Positions 42,072 to 52,556 are shown, counted from the stretch's first letter. The stretch: 64,000 nt of DNA from Bacteroidaceae bacterium (GCA_017541025.1 JAFXZY010000034.1:17916-81915), one strand, 5' to 3'. Notes: a model not told the origin generated them from the letters alone. Program-made: numbers and translations.

Positions 42072-42079
42072 CAAAAGTA
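42072..42079 (-). promoter_or_regulatory. -7 box of the RND efflux operon
   Basis: The minus strand reads TACTTTTG, 28 bases before the ATG at 42043. The -33 region has only a TTCGG. Confidence 0.45.
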
Positions 42080-42223
42080 CAATATAATAAGCGAATACCG
42101 AAGAATTCTTGCATGAAATATAAAAAAACCATGTTTTTGCCGAAAAAAAAATTATAAAATCCAAACACAATTACAAGGGCGGTATGTTAATCAAGTGCTA
42201 CTCATAACGGGGTGGCAGTTTTT

Positions 42224-42254
42224 TTTGCTAATTAAAAAAGATGTTGTATCTTTG
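42224..42254 (+). promoter_or_regulatory. Promoter of the pectin-degradation operon
   Basis: TTTG (42224-42227) is followed after 19 bases by TATCTTTG (42247-42254), 29 bases before the ATG at 42284. Confidence 0.7.
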
Positions 42255-42283
42255 CCCACATAAAACTTAAACTTAAATCAGAT

Positions 42284-44125
42284 ATGAAACGATTGCAGAC
42301 ATTGATGATGCTTTTAGCGGCTTGCCTGATGATGATGGCGCAGAATCAGCCGGGGAAGCCTTGGCAGATTAAGGTTATGAGCTATAATGTTCAACATTGC
42401 GCAGGGTTGGATATGACTATCGACTACGACCGTACGGCCGATGTTATCTTTAAGCAGCAGCCCGATGTGGTGGCACTGCAGGAATTAGACAGCATGACAG
42501 TCCGCTGCGGTAGACGCAACCAGATGGCTGAGTTGGCAAGCCGTACCCTTTACTTTCCCACATTTGCCAAGGGTATCGACTACGACGGCGGAAAGTACGG
42601 CGTGGGCATCCTTACCCGTGAGCGTCCCCTGAGCGTTACCCGTACTCCCTTGCCCGGCAAGGAACCGCGTGTTCTGCTGGTGGTGGAGCTGAAGAATTAT
42701 GTAATGGCCTGTACCCATCTGGATCTGGCTGAGGAGAACCGCCTGGCATCCGTTCCCCTCATTGTTTCCGAGGCTCAGAAATGGCAGAAACCTTTTATTA
42801 TAGCGGGTGACTGGAACGATGAGCCTGACTCTAAGCTGATGGCAGAACTGAAGAAGTACTTCGTTATCAACACAGGCAAGAAGGCAACCTTCCCAGCCGA
42901 CAAGCCCAAGGTGTGTATCGACTATATCGCGTCCTTCAAAGGGCGCTCAGCTGTAACATTGAACCAGTCGGTTATCAACGCACCCGAAGCATCGGACCAT
43001 TGCCCCATAGTCGCCAATCTGCGCTTGCCACTGAAGGCTGAGGAGTTGATGCCCCTGAAGCCCTATCTGCAAGATCCCAAGCCCACGGAAATGACGGTGA
43101 TGTTCCAGACAACAGCCCCCGCACATTGTTGGGTGGAGTACGGTACGGACAGGAACAATCTGCAGAAGAAACGTGCCTTGCTGGACGGACAGGAAGTGTG
43201 TTTCGACATAGAGAACCGCATCACCCTGGATAACCTGCAACCCGGTCAGCAGTATTACTACAGGGTTTGTGTGGTGGATCTGCTGATGAAGCATGCCTAC
43301 GAGTTCCACACAGGCGACACGCTACGCACACCGCTCTATCAGTTCCGAACACCCGAGGTGAATGCCACCGACTTTACCTGCGTGGTGTTTAACGACCTGC
43401 ATGATAACCAAGCTACTTATGCTTTTTTACGCGATACGCTGAAAACAGTTGGTGTACAACCCGACTTTATCATCTTTAACGGTGACTGTCTGCATGAACC
43501 TTACGATCGGGAACACGCCATGCGTATGATTCATAGTTTGGCCGACCCCATCAATGGAGCCGAAACACCCATCTTCTTTATCCGTGGTAACCACGAAATC
43601 CGTAACTACTATTCGGCTGGCATGCACCGACTCATCGGCTATCCCAACGATAAAACATACGGCGGCATCAGTTGGGGCGACACCCGCTTCATGATATTGG
43701 ACTGTGGCGAGGACAAGTCTGACGACCATAAGGAATATGCAGGCTTCAACGACTTCACCCAACTGCGGGCCGAGGAAACAGAATTCATCAAGCAGGAACT
43801 GAAGAACCCCGCCTTCAGGAAGGCCAAGCGTCGCATCCTCGTCAGCCATATTCCCATCTTCGGAAACGACGACAAGTACCAACCCTGCCACGAGGCTTGG
43901 GCCCCCTTGTTGAAGCAGCAGCCCTTCGATTTAGCTGTCTTTGCCCATACACATAGGTTCAAATATGCGCCCAAAGATTTGGAAGGCGCCACATTCCCCG
44001 TGGTGAACGGTGACGGGCCCAACATAAAGGGCGCTGCGGTTACCATACTTCAGAAGACGGGCAACAAACTGCACCTGAAAACCTTGAGCAAGAAACCCGA
44101 AAACTGCATTGATATAGATTTGTAA
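42284..44125 (+). CDS. Exported endonuclease/exonuclease/phosphatase - metallophosphoesterase fusion
   Basis: A 613-residue protein with signal peptide (ending MMMAQ near 20). The first half (about 30-250) is an EEP-family domain: VMSYNVQH, VALQELDSMT, GDWNDEPDSKLM and ASDHCPIVANLRLP. A short Fn3-like segment follows (about 270-350). The second half (about 360-600) is a calcineurin-like phosphoesterase: NDLHDNQ, NGDCLHEP, RGNHEIRN, LVSHIPIFG and FAHTHRF supply the two-metal ligands. Both halves therefore look active. It leads the operon with the GH105-GH106 and GH28 genes (8-base gap), so it may release phosphate from a plant-derived or nucleic-acid substrate. The substrate is not known. Confidence 0.88.
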   Translation: MKRLQTLMMLLAACLMMMAQNQPGKPWQIKVMSYNVQHCAGLDMTIDYDRTADVIFKQQPDVVALQELDSMTVRCGRRNQMAELASRTLYFPTFAKGIDYDGGKYGVGILTRERPLSVTRTPLPGKEPRVLLVVELKNYVMACTHLDLAEENRLASVPLIVSEAQKWQKPFIIAGDWNDEPDSKLMAELKKYFVINTGKKATFPADKPKVCIDYIASFKGRSAVTLNQSVINAPEASDHCPIVANLRLPLKAEELMPLKPYLQDPKPTEMTVMFQTTAPAHCWVEYGTDRNNLQKKRALLDGQEVCFDIENRITLDNLQPGQQYYYRVCVVDLLMKHAYEFHTGDTLRTPLYQFRTPEVNATDFTCVVFNDLHDNQATYAFLRDTLKTVGVQPDFIIFNGDCLHEPYDREHAMRMIHSLADPINGAETPIFFIRGNHEIRNYYSAGMHRLIGYPNDKTYGGISWGDTRFMILDCGEDKSDDHKEYAGFNDFTQLRAEETEFIKQELKNPAFRKAKRRILVSHIPIFGNDDKYQPCHEAWAPLLKQQPFDLAVFAHTHRFKYAPKDLEGATFPVVNGDGPNIKGAAVTILQKTGNKLHLKTLSKKPENCIDIDL

Positions 44126-44133
44126 AGAATAAC

Positions 44134-47100
44134 ATGCTTAAACTAATATCCACGTTTTTTGCTGTAGTTGTACTGGCTATAATGCCGGCTACGGCCCAGA
44201 ATGAAGTCGATGTGCTCGAAGCAGCGCGTCGGGTAAACAGTTACTTTGTTGGAAAGTGGCCCGACCCCACCAAGGATACCTTTGTGCGCAGAAAGCGTCC
44301 CAGCAACCTGTGGACACGCGGTGTTTATTACGAGGGACTGATGGCACTATACAGCATTGACCCTCAACCCGCATACCTTAAGTATGTAGATGACTGGGGC
44401 AATTACCACAAGTGGGCACCACGCAACGGAACCAAGACGACAAATGCCGATGACCAGTGCTGTGAGCAGACGTATCTGGACCGCTATCTCATAGAATCCG
44501 ACTCTCAGCTCTCAACTGCCTCTCAACTCTCAACTCTCAACTCTCAACTTTTCTTAGATAGTTCAAGGGTGAACATGGAGAAGCAGATGGCCGAGCATCG
44601 GATGAATTACTGGACGTGGATTGATGCCATCCAGATGGCTATGCCGGCCTACGCTAAGATGTACCGGATAACAGGCGATAAGCGCTATATCCTCTTTGCA
44701 AAGGATTGTTACGAATGGTCGCGTAACCAGTGTGGCGGTGGTCTTTGGAACGCCAAAGAAGGCCTTTGGTGGCGCGATGCCGACTTTGTTCCTCCCTACA
44801 AGGAAAAAGACGGAGCCAACTGCTATTGGAGCAGGGGTAACGGCTGGGTGGTAGCGGCTTACGTGAGAACCCTTGATAGCCTCACCCCTAACCCCTATCC
44901 CGTAAGAGAGGGGGACGAGGTTTCGGTCTTCTGTAAGGAGTTGACGGAGGATTACAAGGCGATGATGAAGGCGTTGCTGAAATGCCAGCGCGAGGACGGC
45001 TTCTGGAATGTAAGTCTGATGTCGCCTTCTACATACGGTGGTCCTGAGACATCGGGAACAGCGCTCTTCCTGATGGGAATGGCTTGGGGCATAAGGAACG
45101 GAATACTGCCTGCAGAAGAGTATCGTGCGGCAACTGACAAGGCTTGGAAGGCCGTTGCTTCTGCCATACACCCGAAGGGTTTCATCGGATATCTGCAGGG
45201 AACGGGCAAAGAGCCTAAGGATGGTCAACCGGTAACCTACACCAGCGTACCCGACTTCGAGGACTATGGAGCGGGCTGTGTGCTGTTGGGCGCCGTGGAG
45301 TATTACAAATTAATAAAGAAAAGAACCTCCAAGGCAGGTGCCCGTTGGTGGTGGTTAGGTTCGGCTGTCACGGAAGAGGGTCTCACATGGCAGATGGAAC
45401 AGATGGCTTCGCACGGCATAGGAACTTTGGAGATAACCCCTCTGTATGGTGTTCAGGGCAACGATGCCAATAATATCTCTTTCCTCTCGCCCGAGTGGAT
45501 GAAGATGCTGGAATATACTATCCGGGAGGGTGACCGACTGGGCATACAGATAGACATGAATCTGGGTACCGGTTGGCCGTTCGGTTCACCTGAGGTCCCG
45601 ATCACAGAGGCTGCATGTAAGTTCGTGGTGGTGGATTCTCTTGTGGACAGCAAGCTGGCCAAGAGCATTACCCTTCCTGCACCGCCAAAGGAGCAGAAGT
45701 TTGCCCGCCTGATAGCTCAGAAAGATTACAAGAGCCGTGTTAAGGGAAAGCGCCGTGTAATCGCGCTCTACGAAAGCAGGACACGACAGATGGTAAAGCG
45801 TGCAGCACCCGGAGGGGAAGGATATGTGATGGACCATTTCGACTCAACGGCTGTGGCGCATTATCTGGCTCGTTTCGACAGAGCATTCAAAACTTCCGGT
45901 GCTCCTATGCCTGCCACTTTCTTTAATGATTCATACGAGGTATTCGGGGCCGACTGGACGCCTACTTTGCCAAAGGAGTTTGAGGCGCGTCGCGGATACA
46001 AACTGGAAGACAAACTGCAGGAGTTTGTGGATGGCGATGCTCAGGTAATCAGCGATTATCGTGAGACACTCTCGGAGCTCCTGCTGAAGAATTTTACGGA
46101 GCAGTGGGTACGGTGGAGCCACGAGCGCGGCGTGAAAGTGAGGAATCAGGCACACGGTTCACCGTCTAACCTTCTCGACCTTTATGCTGCGGTGGATATT
46201 CCTGAGATAGAGGGTTTCGGTCTTTCTGAGTTCGGCATCAAGGGTTTGCGCACCGACCTGGGTATGACCCGCAAGAATTTCTCAGACCTATCGATGCTGA
46301 AATATGCCTCCTCTGCTGCTCATGTAACAGGTAAGCCGCTTGTGTCAAGTGAGACATTCACATGGCTGACGGAGCACTTCCGTACCTCTTTGTCGCAGAT
46401 GAAGCCCGATCTCGATCTGATGTTCTGTAGCGGTGTAAACAGAATGCTCTTCCACGGAGCATGCTACTCGCCCAAGGACGATCCGTGGCCCGGGTGGAAG
46501 TTCTATGCCTCGGTGGATATGTCGCCCACCAATACCATCTGGCGTGATGCACCCATGTTGACAGGTTACATCGATTTCTGTCAGCAGCGGTTGCAGGAGG
46601 GTGAGCCCGACAACGATTTTCTGGTCTTGTTGCCCATTAGGAACATGTGGCGGACCAACCTCAATAGACAGCTGATGCTTTTCGAGATAAACTCGATGGA
46701 CAAGAAAGCGCCCGAGTTCATTGCCTCGATACTGAAGATAGATTCTTTGGGCTACGACTGCGACTATATCTCGGAGAAATATCTGCTTACCACCTCTTTT
46801 GTCGATGGTAAACTGCAGACGGCAGCAGGCACGCGCTATGCTGCACTTATCTTACCGCCTAATTGCATACTGAGCAATACGGTGAAAAAGCATATCGAGA
46901 GCCTGAATAAGCAGGGCGCACACATAATCTATAATATAGAGGCACAGGAATTGGCCAAATATGCAAAGCCTGAGGAACTGCGTACAACGCTACATGTAAA
47001 GATGATACGCCGCAGGGTGGGCGATGGCTATCGTTACTTTGTATCGAACCTTACTCCTATGGATGTATATCGGAAAGTCGGCCTTGCATCTACAGGCGCT

Positions 47101-47751
47101 AAAGTTACTGTCTCGCTCCGTAGTGGAGAGAGTTGTTTTATAGATGCCTTGCCTAATGGAAAGACCACAGTCACATATCCTGTTGATGCCCTGCAACCGC
47201 AACAGAGATCGCACCATGTAGGAATAAGCCCCCTTGTTGATCTGACAGAGAATAAATGGTCGCTTCGGTTCGTAGAATCACAGCCTGCCGTTGCCGGCGA
47301 GATAACCATAGACGGTCTTAAGACTTGGGAATCGTTGCCCGTTGACAGCCTGAATGAACTGATGGGTACAGGGGTTTACGAGACCACGTTCTCGCTTTCG
47401 GAAGGAGATGTGGCAGAACGCGGTTATCGGATTGACCTGGGCGATGTCCGCGAGTCGGCACGTGTATATATCAACGGCACCTATGTGGGGTGTGCCTGGT
47501 GCGTGCCGTTCACGTTGGACTTCGACGATATATTGCATGAGGGCGAAAACACCATTCGAATCGAGGTGACAAACCTTCCGGCCAACCGTATTGCGGCATA
47601 CGACCGACGAGGTGTGAAATGGCGCAAGTTCAACGAGATAAACGTGGTGGATATCAACTACAAACGTACCACCTATGACGGCTGGGCACCTGTGCCATCA
47701 GGTTTAAACTCTTATGTACGAATAAACAAAAGATATTTAATGTTAGAATGA
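44134..47751 (+). CDS. GH105 - GH106 fusion for rhamnogalacturonan
   Basis: A 1205-residue exported protein (signal peptide ending MPATAQ). Residues about 25-392 are a GH105 unsaturated rhamnogalacturonyl hydrolase (LWTRGVYYEGLMALY, NYWTWIDAIQMAMPAYAKMY, YWSRGNGWVVAAY). From about 399 a GH106 alpha-L-rhamnosidase begins at its usual mature start (ARWWWLGSAVTEEGLTWQME, then IDMNLGTGWPFGSP), ending in a jelly-roll domain (VYINGTYVGCAWCVPF). About 805 residues of GH106 are present, shorter than many. Loss of a stop and signal peptide between two neighbouring genes is a likely origin. Word repeats are inserted near residues 124-143 ([16 protein letters not shown]) and 248-258 (SLTPNPYPVRE). Confidence 0.88.
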   Translation: MLKLISTFFAVVVLAIMPATAQNEVDVLEAARRVNSYFVGKWPDPTKDTFVRRKRPSNLWTRGVYYEGLMALYSIDPQPAYLKYVDDWGNYHKWAPRNGTKTTNADDQCCEQTYLDRYLIESDSQLSTASQLSTLNSQLFLDSSRVNMEKQMAEHRMNYWTWIDAIQMAMPAYAKMYRITGDKRYILFAKDCYEWSRNQCGGGLWNAKEGLWWRDADFVPPYKEKDGANCYWSRGNGWVVAAYVRTLDSLTPNPYPVREGDEVSVFCKELTEDYKAMMKALLKCQREDGFWNVSLMSPSTYGGPETSGTALFLMGMAWGIRNGILPAEEYRAATDKAWKAVASAIHPKGFIGYLQGTGKEPKDGQPVTYTSVPDFEDYGAGCVLLGAVEYYKLIKKRTSKAGARWWWLGSAVTEEGLTWQMEQMASHGIGTLEITPLYGVQGNDANNISFLSPEWMKMLEYTIREGDRLGIQIDMNLGTGWPFGSPEVPITEAACKFVVVDSLVDSKLAKSITLPAPPKEQKFARLIAQKDYKSRVKGKRRVIALYESRTRQMVKRAAPGGEGYVMDHFDSTAVAHYLARFDRAFKTSGAPMPATFFNDSYEVFGADWTPTLPKEFEARRGYKLEDKLQEFVDGDAQVISDYRETLSELLLKNFTEQWVRWSHERGVKVRNQAHGSPSNLLDLYAAVDIPEIEGFGLSEFGIKGLRTDLGMTRKNFSDLSMLKYASSAAHVTGKPLVSSETFTWLTEHFRTSLSQMKPDLDLMFCSGVNRMLFHGACYSPKDDPWPGWKFYASVDMSPTNTIWRDAPMLTGYIDFCQQRLQEGEPDNDFLVLLPIRNMWRTNLNRQLMLFEINSMDKKAPEFIASILKIDSLGYDCDYISEKYLLTTSFVDGKLQTAAGTRYAALILPPNCILSNTVKKHIESLNKQGAHIIYNIEAQELAKYAKPEELRTTLHVKMIRRRVGDGYRYFVSNLTPMDVYRKVGLASTGAKVTVSLRSGESCFIDALPNGKTTVTYPVDALQPQQRSHHVGISPLVDLTENKWSLRFVESQPAVAGEITIDGLKTWESLPVDSLNELMGTGVYETTFSLSEGDVAERGYRIDLGDVRESARVYINGTYVGCAWCVPFTLDFDDILHEGENTIRIEVTNLPANRIAAYDRRGVKWRKFNEINVVDINYKRTTYDGWAPVPSGLNSYVRINKRYLMLE

Positions 47752-49166
47752 AAAAGATATTCCTTCTGTCGTTAATGCTGACGATGGTGTTCGGCATCAG
47801 CGCAAAACCCAAGAAACAACAGCCGCTGTGGCCAGACGGTACAGAGATGGATGCTTTCTTCAGCAACACCCAAAAGGTGGATGTTAAGACGCTTGGCAAG
47901 CAATACGTGATAACAGAATATGGCGTAAAGAAAGATTCTACGCTGATGCAGACGGCAGCCATACAGGCTGTAATAGACCGATGTGCCAGCGAGGGCGGCG
48001 GAGTGATAGTTATTCCTGAAGGAACATTCCTGACGGGTTCGCTGTTCTTTAAGCAAGGAACCAACCTTTACGTTAAGGGACGGATAAAAGGGTCGGACCG
48101 CATACGCGACTTCCGACTCTTGGAGACTCGTTTGGAAGGTCAGACCCTGCAGTACTTTGCCGCACTCATTAATGCAGATGGATTGGACGGCTTCTGCATC
48201 ACGGGCGACGGAGCGAAAACAGATTGGGAGGGAACACCTGACGAGTACGGGTTTGCCACTCAGAAGAGTTGTATCGACGGCAACGGCTTTATGTATTGGG
48301 AAGAGTTCTGGTACAGACGTATGTATAATAGGGCTTGTACCAATCTGGAGGCGATGCGCCCCCGTCTGGTATATCTCTCGAACTGCAGGAACGTAACGGT
48401 TCAGGACATGAATCTCATCAACTCTCCGTTCTGGACCAATCATCTGTACCGATGCGAACGCGTGCGATACCTTGATAACTTCATCTATGCTCCCACCAAG
48501 GGCGTTATTCCTCCGGGCGACACAAAGGAACATGGCGCCCCATCCAGCGATGCCATCGACCTGGATGTGTGCCATGATATACAGGTGCAGGGCTGTTACA
48601 TGCAGGTAAACGATGATGCTGTGGTGATAAAGGGCGGCAAGGGCACGTGGGCAGATAAGGCTCCCGAGAACGGACCTGTGTATAACGTGTTGGTTAATAA
48701 ATGTCGTTACGGCAAGGCACACGGTTGCCTTACGCTCGGTTCGGAATCTGTTCATGACTGGAATATCGTTCTCTCGAACATTAATATAAACAATGTCAAT
48801 AGGGTTTTGTGGTTGAAAATGCGTCCCGATACACCTCAGCATTACGAGAAGGTACGCATAGAAAACGTAACGGGAACGTGCAGCTCGTTCCTCGTGGTGC
48901 GCCCCTGGACGCAGTTCTTCCAACCAGGCGACCGGCCCGATATGCCACTATCCCAGTGCAACGACATTACTATTCGAAATATTGATGTTGATTCGGGGGA
49001 TTTCTTTGATGTAGGGAAGTCCGACAAATATCGTCTCATGAACTTCACTTTCGAAGACTGTAAGGTACGTGACAAGAAACAATCCTTCAATCCCATGTTG
49101 ATTGAAGGGTGCGTAACAAAAAAGTTAATCATCAATGGAGTGGAAATCTCCTCTAATTCCTTGTAG
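47748..49166 (+). CDS. GH28 polygalacturonase/rhamnogalacturonase
   Basis: A 472-residue exported protein. The GH28 beta-helix motifs are [15 protein letters not shown] (about 224-238), the catalytic Asp pair in [13 protein letters not shown] (about 265-277) and [10 protein letters not shown] (about 289-298), and the [10 protein letters not shown] histidine block (about 325-334). A loop EFWYRRMYN and the long N-terminal part fit the exo-acting Bacteroidetes branch. Its ATG overlaps the TGA of the GH105-GH106 gene, so the two are translationally coupled. Together they would take apart rhamnogalacturonan backbone and oligomers. Confidence 0.93.
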   Translation: MKKIFLLSLMLTMVFGISAKPKKQQPLWPDGTEMDAFFSNTQKVDVKTLGKQYVITEYGVKKDSTLMQTAAIQAVIDRCASEGGGVIVIPEGTFLTGSLFFKQGTNLYVKGRIKGSDRIRDFRLLETRLEGQTLQYFAALINADGLDGFCITGDGAKTDWEGTPDEYGFATQKSCIDGNGFMYWEEFWYRRMYNRACTNLEAMRPRLVYLSNCRNVTVQDMNLINSPFWTNHLYRCERVRYLDNFIYAPTKGVIPPGDTKEHGAPSSDAIDLDVCHDIQVQGCYMQVNDDAVVIKGGKGTWADKAPENGPVYNVLVNKCRYGKAHGCLTLGSESVHDWNIVLSNININNVNRVLWLKMRPDTPQHYEKVRIENVTGTCSSFLVVRPWTQFFQPGDRPDMPLSQCNDITIRNIDVDSGDFFDVGKSDKYRLMNFTFEDCKVRDKKQSFNPMLIEGCVTKKLIINGVEISSNSL

Positions 49167-49191
49167 TTTTCACAGATTATTCATACTTTTG
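49161..49191 (+). promoter_or_regulatory. Promoter of the GMP synthase gene
   Basis: TTG (49161-49163) is followed after 20 bases by TACTTTTG (49184-49191). The -33 box overlaps the last codons of the GH28 gene. Confidence 0.7.
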
Positions 49192-49224
49192 CGCAAACAT
49201 TATTCACTTAAAACAATAAAGATT

Positions 49225-50211
49225 ATGAACATGACAGGTAATGTGCGGCCCGCAGATATGGAGAGAATTACCACTCCTGCGTTGGCTCAGGTTTACATTG
49301 AAGAACAAATCAAAGAATTACGTACTCAGATCGGTGACAAGAAGGTGCTTTTGGCACTTTCGGGCGGTGTTGATTCATCGGTGGTGGCTGCCCTGCTGAT
49401 TAAGGCGGTAGGCAAACAGCTGGTATCGGTTCATGTGAATCACGGATTGCTGCGCAAGGGTGAGCCTGAACAGGTAGTTCGTGTGTTCCGCGATGAGTTA
49501 AATGCCAACTTGGTATATGTGGATGCTACCGACCGCTTTCTGAACAAACTGGCAGGTGTGGCAGATCCCGAGCAGAAGCGTAAGATTATCGGTGCCGAGT
49601 TTATCCGCGTATTCGAGGAAGAAGCCCGCAAACTGGAAGGCATCAGTTTCCTCGCCCAGGGCACCATTTATCCTGATATCGTAGAATCCGGTCCAGTTAA
49701 GTCACATCACAATGTGGGCGGTCTGCCTGAGGATATGCAGTTCGAGTTGGTAGAACCTATCAAGTTGCTGTACAAGGATGAAGTTCGTGTCGTAGGTAAG
49801 GAACTCGGTCTGCCCGATAATATGGTATTTCGTCAGCCCTTCCCAGGTCCCGGTCTTGGAGTCCGCTGTACAGGTGCCATCACACGCGACCGCCTAGAAG
49901 CCTTACGCGAAAGTGATGCAATCCTGCGCGAGGAGTTTGCAAAGAACGGACTTGAGGGTAAGGTATGGCAGTATTTTACTGTTGTTCCCGATTTTAAGTC
50001 AACAGGTGTGAGAGACAACAAGCGCAGTTGGGATTGGCCAGTTATTATTCGGGCGGTGAATACACGCGATGCCATGACTGCCACCATCGAGGAGATTCCT
50101 TATAAGCTGCTGCATCATATTACCCAACGAATCATTACCGAAGTTCCAGGTATTAACAGAGTCCTTTATGATTTGACGCCAAAGCCAACCGGAACCATCG
50201 AGTGGGAATAA
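49225..50211 (+). CDS. guaA: GMP synthase ATP-pyrophosphatase subunit, no glutaminase domain
   Basis: ATG at 49225 gives 328 residues; upstream in-frame codons precede the promoter's start point. It converts XMP to GMP using ATP and ammonia. The PP-loop SGGVDSS is at 46-52, [20 protein letters not shown] and [15 protein letters not shown] follow, and the GMP synthetase dimerisation tail ends PTGTIEWE. The N-terminal class I glutamine amidotransferase domain (about 190 residues with a catalytic Cys) is entirely absent. The protein must therefore use free ammonia or a separate glutaminase, as in split archaeal enzymes. No such glutaminase is in this window. Confidence 0.9.
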   Translation: MNMTGNVRPADMERITTPALAQVYIEEQIKELRTQIGDKKVLLALSGGVDSSVVAALLIKAVGKQLVSVHVNHGLLRKGEPEQVVRVFRDELNANLVYVDATDRFLNKLAGVADPEQKRKIIGAEFIRVFEEEARKLEGISFLAQGTIYPDIVESGPVKSHHNVGGLPEDMQFELVEPIKLLYKDEVRVVGKELGLPDNMVFRQPFPGPGLGVRCTGAITRDRLEALRESDAILREEFAKNGLEGKVWQYFTVVPDFKSTGVRDNKRSWDWPVIIRAVNTRDAMTATIEEIPYKLLHHITQRIITEVPGINRVLYDLTPKPTGTIEWE

Positions 50212-50238
50212 CCATGCGGTTACTTGATATTAAACACG

Positions 50239-51087
50239 ATGGACACAGAAGAGAAGTTTGTAAAATGCCTTAATTGCGGGAAGGAATATACAGGCAATTT
50301 CTGCCCCGATTGCGGACAGAAGGCAAAAACCAAACGTCTGAAGCTAAGGGAGATTCTTGCTGATCTTGCCAACTCCATTATTGGCGGCGACAATAAGTTC
50401 GTTAATACGCTGCGCGACTTGTGTTGCAGGCCCGGTCACTTGGTAAGGGAATACTTGCAGGGACATCGCAGTAAGTTCTACAACCCGTTGCAGATGCTTA
50501 TCTGGATTGTTACTATCTATGCTGTGTTGTCTTTCGTCATTGGTAACGACCCGTTCGGATTTGCCGGTGTTCCTGCGGATAAAATTGTTCCTAAGGGCGA
50601 TACTCCCGAGAAGGCTTTTGTTGCTTTTGTAGGGAATACCGTAAACTTTATATCTTACAATAAGTTGTATTACTCGGTTTTTTTAGGTATCACCCTTATT
50701 GTCCCTTATCGTATTGCCTTCCGGAAACAAAAGATCAGTCGTCCCGACGGTGCAGAACTCCCCCTGAACTATACCGAGCAGTTTTATACAATCTTGTATG
50801 AGTCGTGCATGGAGATGTTGTTGGCCACCCTGATTCTGCCTTTCTCGCTTATAAAAGGCTCAGAAGCTATTCTTAATATTATCAACAACTATACAGACAT
50901 TTTGTTTACCCTGATTATTTACAAACAACTGTATTGTATAAGCTGGTGGAAGTGTATCAGACGCAACGTGGCTGTCTTCTTTATCTGGCTGGTATATGTC
51001 GTCGTTATTGCCATAGCTGTCTTTGGCCTGTTGTACGCAATCTATACCCTAATCTACGGAACAAAGGAAATGAAAATTGATCTGTAA
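50239..51087 (+). CDS. DUF3667 zinc-ribbon membrane protein
   Basis: ATG at 50239 gives 282 residues; a TTG at 50224 is possible but unneeded. The N-terminal zinc ribbon CLNCGKEYTGNFCPDCGQ supplies four cysteines (about 9-26). The DUF3667 core follows (NTLRDLCCRPGHLVREYLQG then HRSKFYNPLQML, about 60-92), with four or five membrane helices to the C-terminus. The function of the family is unknown. It lies 27 bases after guaA and 29 bases before GH29 on the same strand. Confidence 0.85.
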   Translation: MDTEEKFVKCLNCGKEYTGNFCPDCGQKAKTKRLKLREILADLANSIIGGDNKFVNTLRDLCCRPGHLVREYLQGHRSKFYNPLQMLIWIVTIYAVLSFVIGNDPFGFAGVPADKIVPKGDTPEKAFVAFVGNTVNFISYNKLYYSVFLGITLIVPYRIAFRKQKISRPDGAELPLNYTEQFYTILYESCMEMLLATLILPFSLIKGSEAILNIINNYTDILFTLIIYKQLYCISWWKCIRRNVAVFFIWLVYVVVIAIAVFGLLYAIYTLIYGTKEMKIDL

Positions 51088-51116
51088 TAGAATATTATAT
51101 AAAAAATATAGCTCAG

Positions 51117-52502
51117 ATGAAGAAAATTCTGTTGGCTTTAGCCCTGCTCGTTTCAGGCAATATGCTGCAGGCGGCAGAGAAGTCGCTGCACCAGTTGCAG
51201 CAGGAGTTTGTGGATTTGCGCTTCGGCATGTTCATCCACTTTAATATCCCTACCTATTCGCCCGAGGATTGGCCCGACCCCGACCAGCCTGTTTCTACCT
51301 TCAACCCAACTAAACTGGATTGCCGTCAGTGGGCAAAGGTAGCAAAAGCAGCCCATATGTCTTATGGCTGTCTGACTACCAAGCACCATAGCGGCTTCTG
51401 TATCTGGGACACCAAGACGACCGATTACAACAGTATGAACTCGCCCGTCCATAAGGATGTGGTACGCGAGTATGTGGATGCTTTCCGCGCCGAGGGCCTG
51501 AAGGTGATGCTTTACTACAGTATTCTGGACACGCATCATCGCATACGTCCGGGGCGTATCAACACTAAGAAACATACGGCGATGATTAAGGCACAGCTGA
51601 CGGAACTGCTGACCAACTACGGCGAGGTAACGGCGCTGATTATCGACGGATGGGATGCTCCCTGGTCGCGCATCAGCTACGAGGACATTCCCTTCCCCGA
51701 AATATATCAGCACATCAAGAGCCTGCAGCCCAACTGCCTCGTCATGGACCTGAATGCGGCCAAATACCCCAGGGAGGGACTTTTCTATACCGACATCAAA
51801 TCCTATGAGCAGGGTGCCGGACAGAAGATAAGCACCAGCGAAAACCGCTTGCCTGCCTTGGCTTGCCTGCCCATTCAGCGCACTTGGTTTTGGAAGGAGA
51901 GTATGCCCACCGACGAGTTGAAGGATGTAAACTGGTTAGTTAAGGAGAATATCGAACCCTATAACAATGCCTACTGCAACTTTATCCTGAATGTGGCTCC
52001 CAACCGCGACGGACTGATGGACGACAATGCTGTTGAGGCACTCCGTAAGATTGGCGGCATGTGGAAGAACCAAGGGCCTACACAGCCCATTCCCGAGTGC
52101 GAATCGCCCATCGTTCAGCACAATATCGCCAAGCATCAACCTACAGAGTATAGCTGGAGTTACGACTACGGCATAGGTGATTTTGCCAACAACGATGATT
52201 TCTCGGACAGTTGGACCTCACATCCTCTTGTAAAGGAGCCTTGGTGGGAAGTAAGCCTCGACAAGAAGCAGGCCTTCGACCGTATCACTATCCTGGAGCA
52301 ACAGGCAGACGTGATTCAGGAATACCGACTGGATTATTTTAACAAAGGAAAGTGGACAACCCTTTTCGAGGGCAAAGCTGCTCCGGGCCGCCTGAAACAA
52401 CATACTTTCCCCGCTGTTAAAGCAGAGAAGGTACGCATCACAGTCTTGCGCCACCAGGGAACGGTAAAGATTGCGGAGTTTGGGGTGTATGCAGAGAGGT
52501 AA
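51117..52502 (+). CDS. GH29 alpha-L-fucosidase
   Basis: A 461-residue exported protein (signal peptide ending MLQAAE). The GH29 core covers about 20-330: DLRFGMFIHFNIPTYSPEDW, YGCLTTKHHSGFCIWDTKTT, VMLYYSILDTHHR, and LIIDGWDAPWS with the likely Asp nucleophile. The end (about 345-461) is an F5/8 C-like discoidin fold (EVSLDKKQAFDRITILEQQA). It releases alpha-linked fucose from host or plant glycans. It is followed by the GH95 gene after a 91-base gap containing GTTATC-type repeats. Confidence 0.92.
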   Translation: MKKILLALALLVSGNMLQAAEKSLHQLQQEFVDLRFGMFIHFNIPTYSPEDWPDPDQPVSTFNPTKLDCRQWAKVAKAAHMSYGCLTTKHHSGFCIWDTKTTDYNSMNSPVHKDVVREYVDAFRAEGLKVMLYYSILDTHHRIRPGRINTKKHTAMIKAQLTELLTNYGEVTALIIDGWDAPWSRISYEDIPFPEIYQHIKSLQPNCLVMDLNAAKYPREGLFYTDIKSYEQGAGQKISTSENRLPALACLPIQRTWFWKESMPTDELKDVNWLVKENIEPYNNAYCNFILNVAPNRDGLMDDNAVEALRKIGGMWKNQGPTQPIPECESPIVQHNIAKHQPTEYSWSYDYGIGDFANNDDFSDSWTSHPLVKEPWWEVSLDKKQAFDRITILEQQADVIQEYRLDYFNKGKWTTLFEGKAAPGRLKQHTFPAVKAEKVRITVLRHQGTVKIAEFGVYAER

Positions 52503-52556
52503 AGGTTAACGGTTAGAGGTTAGCATTGAGATTAAAAGATTAAAAGAATAAAAGGT

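Noticed and set aside
47772-48923. 383-codon minus-strand frame opposite GH28
   Set aside because: The GH28 motifs are all on the plus strand; the long antisense frame is a by-product.
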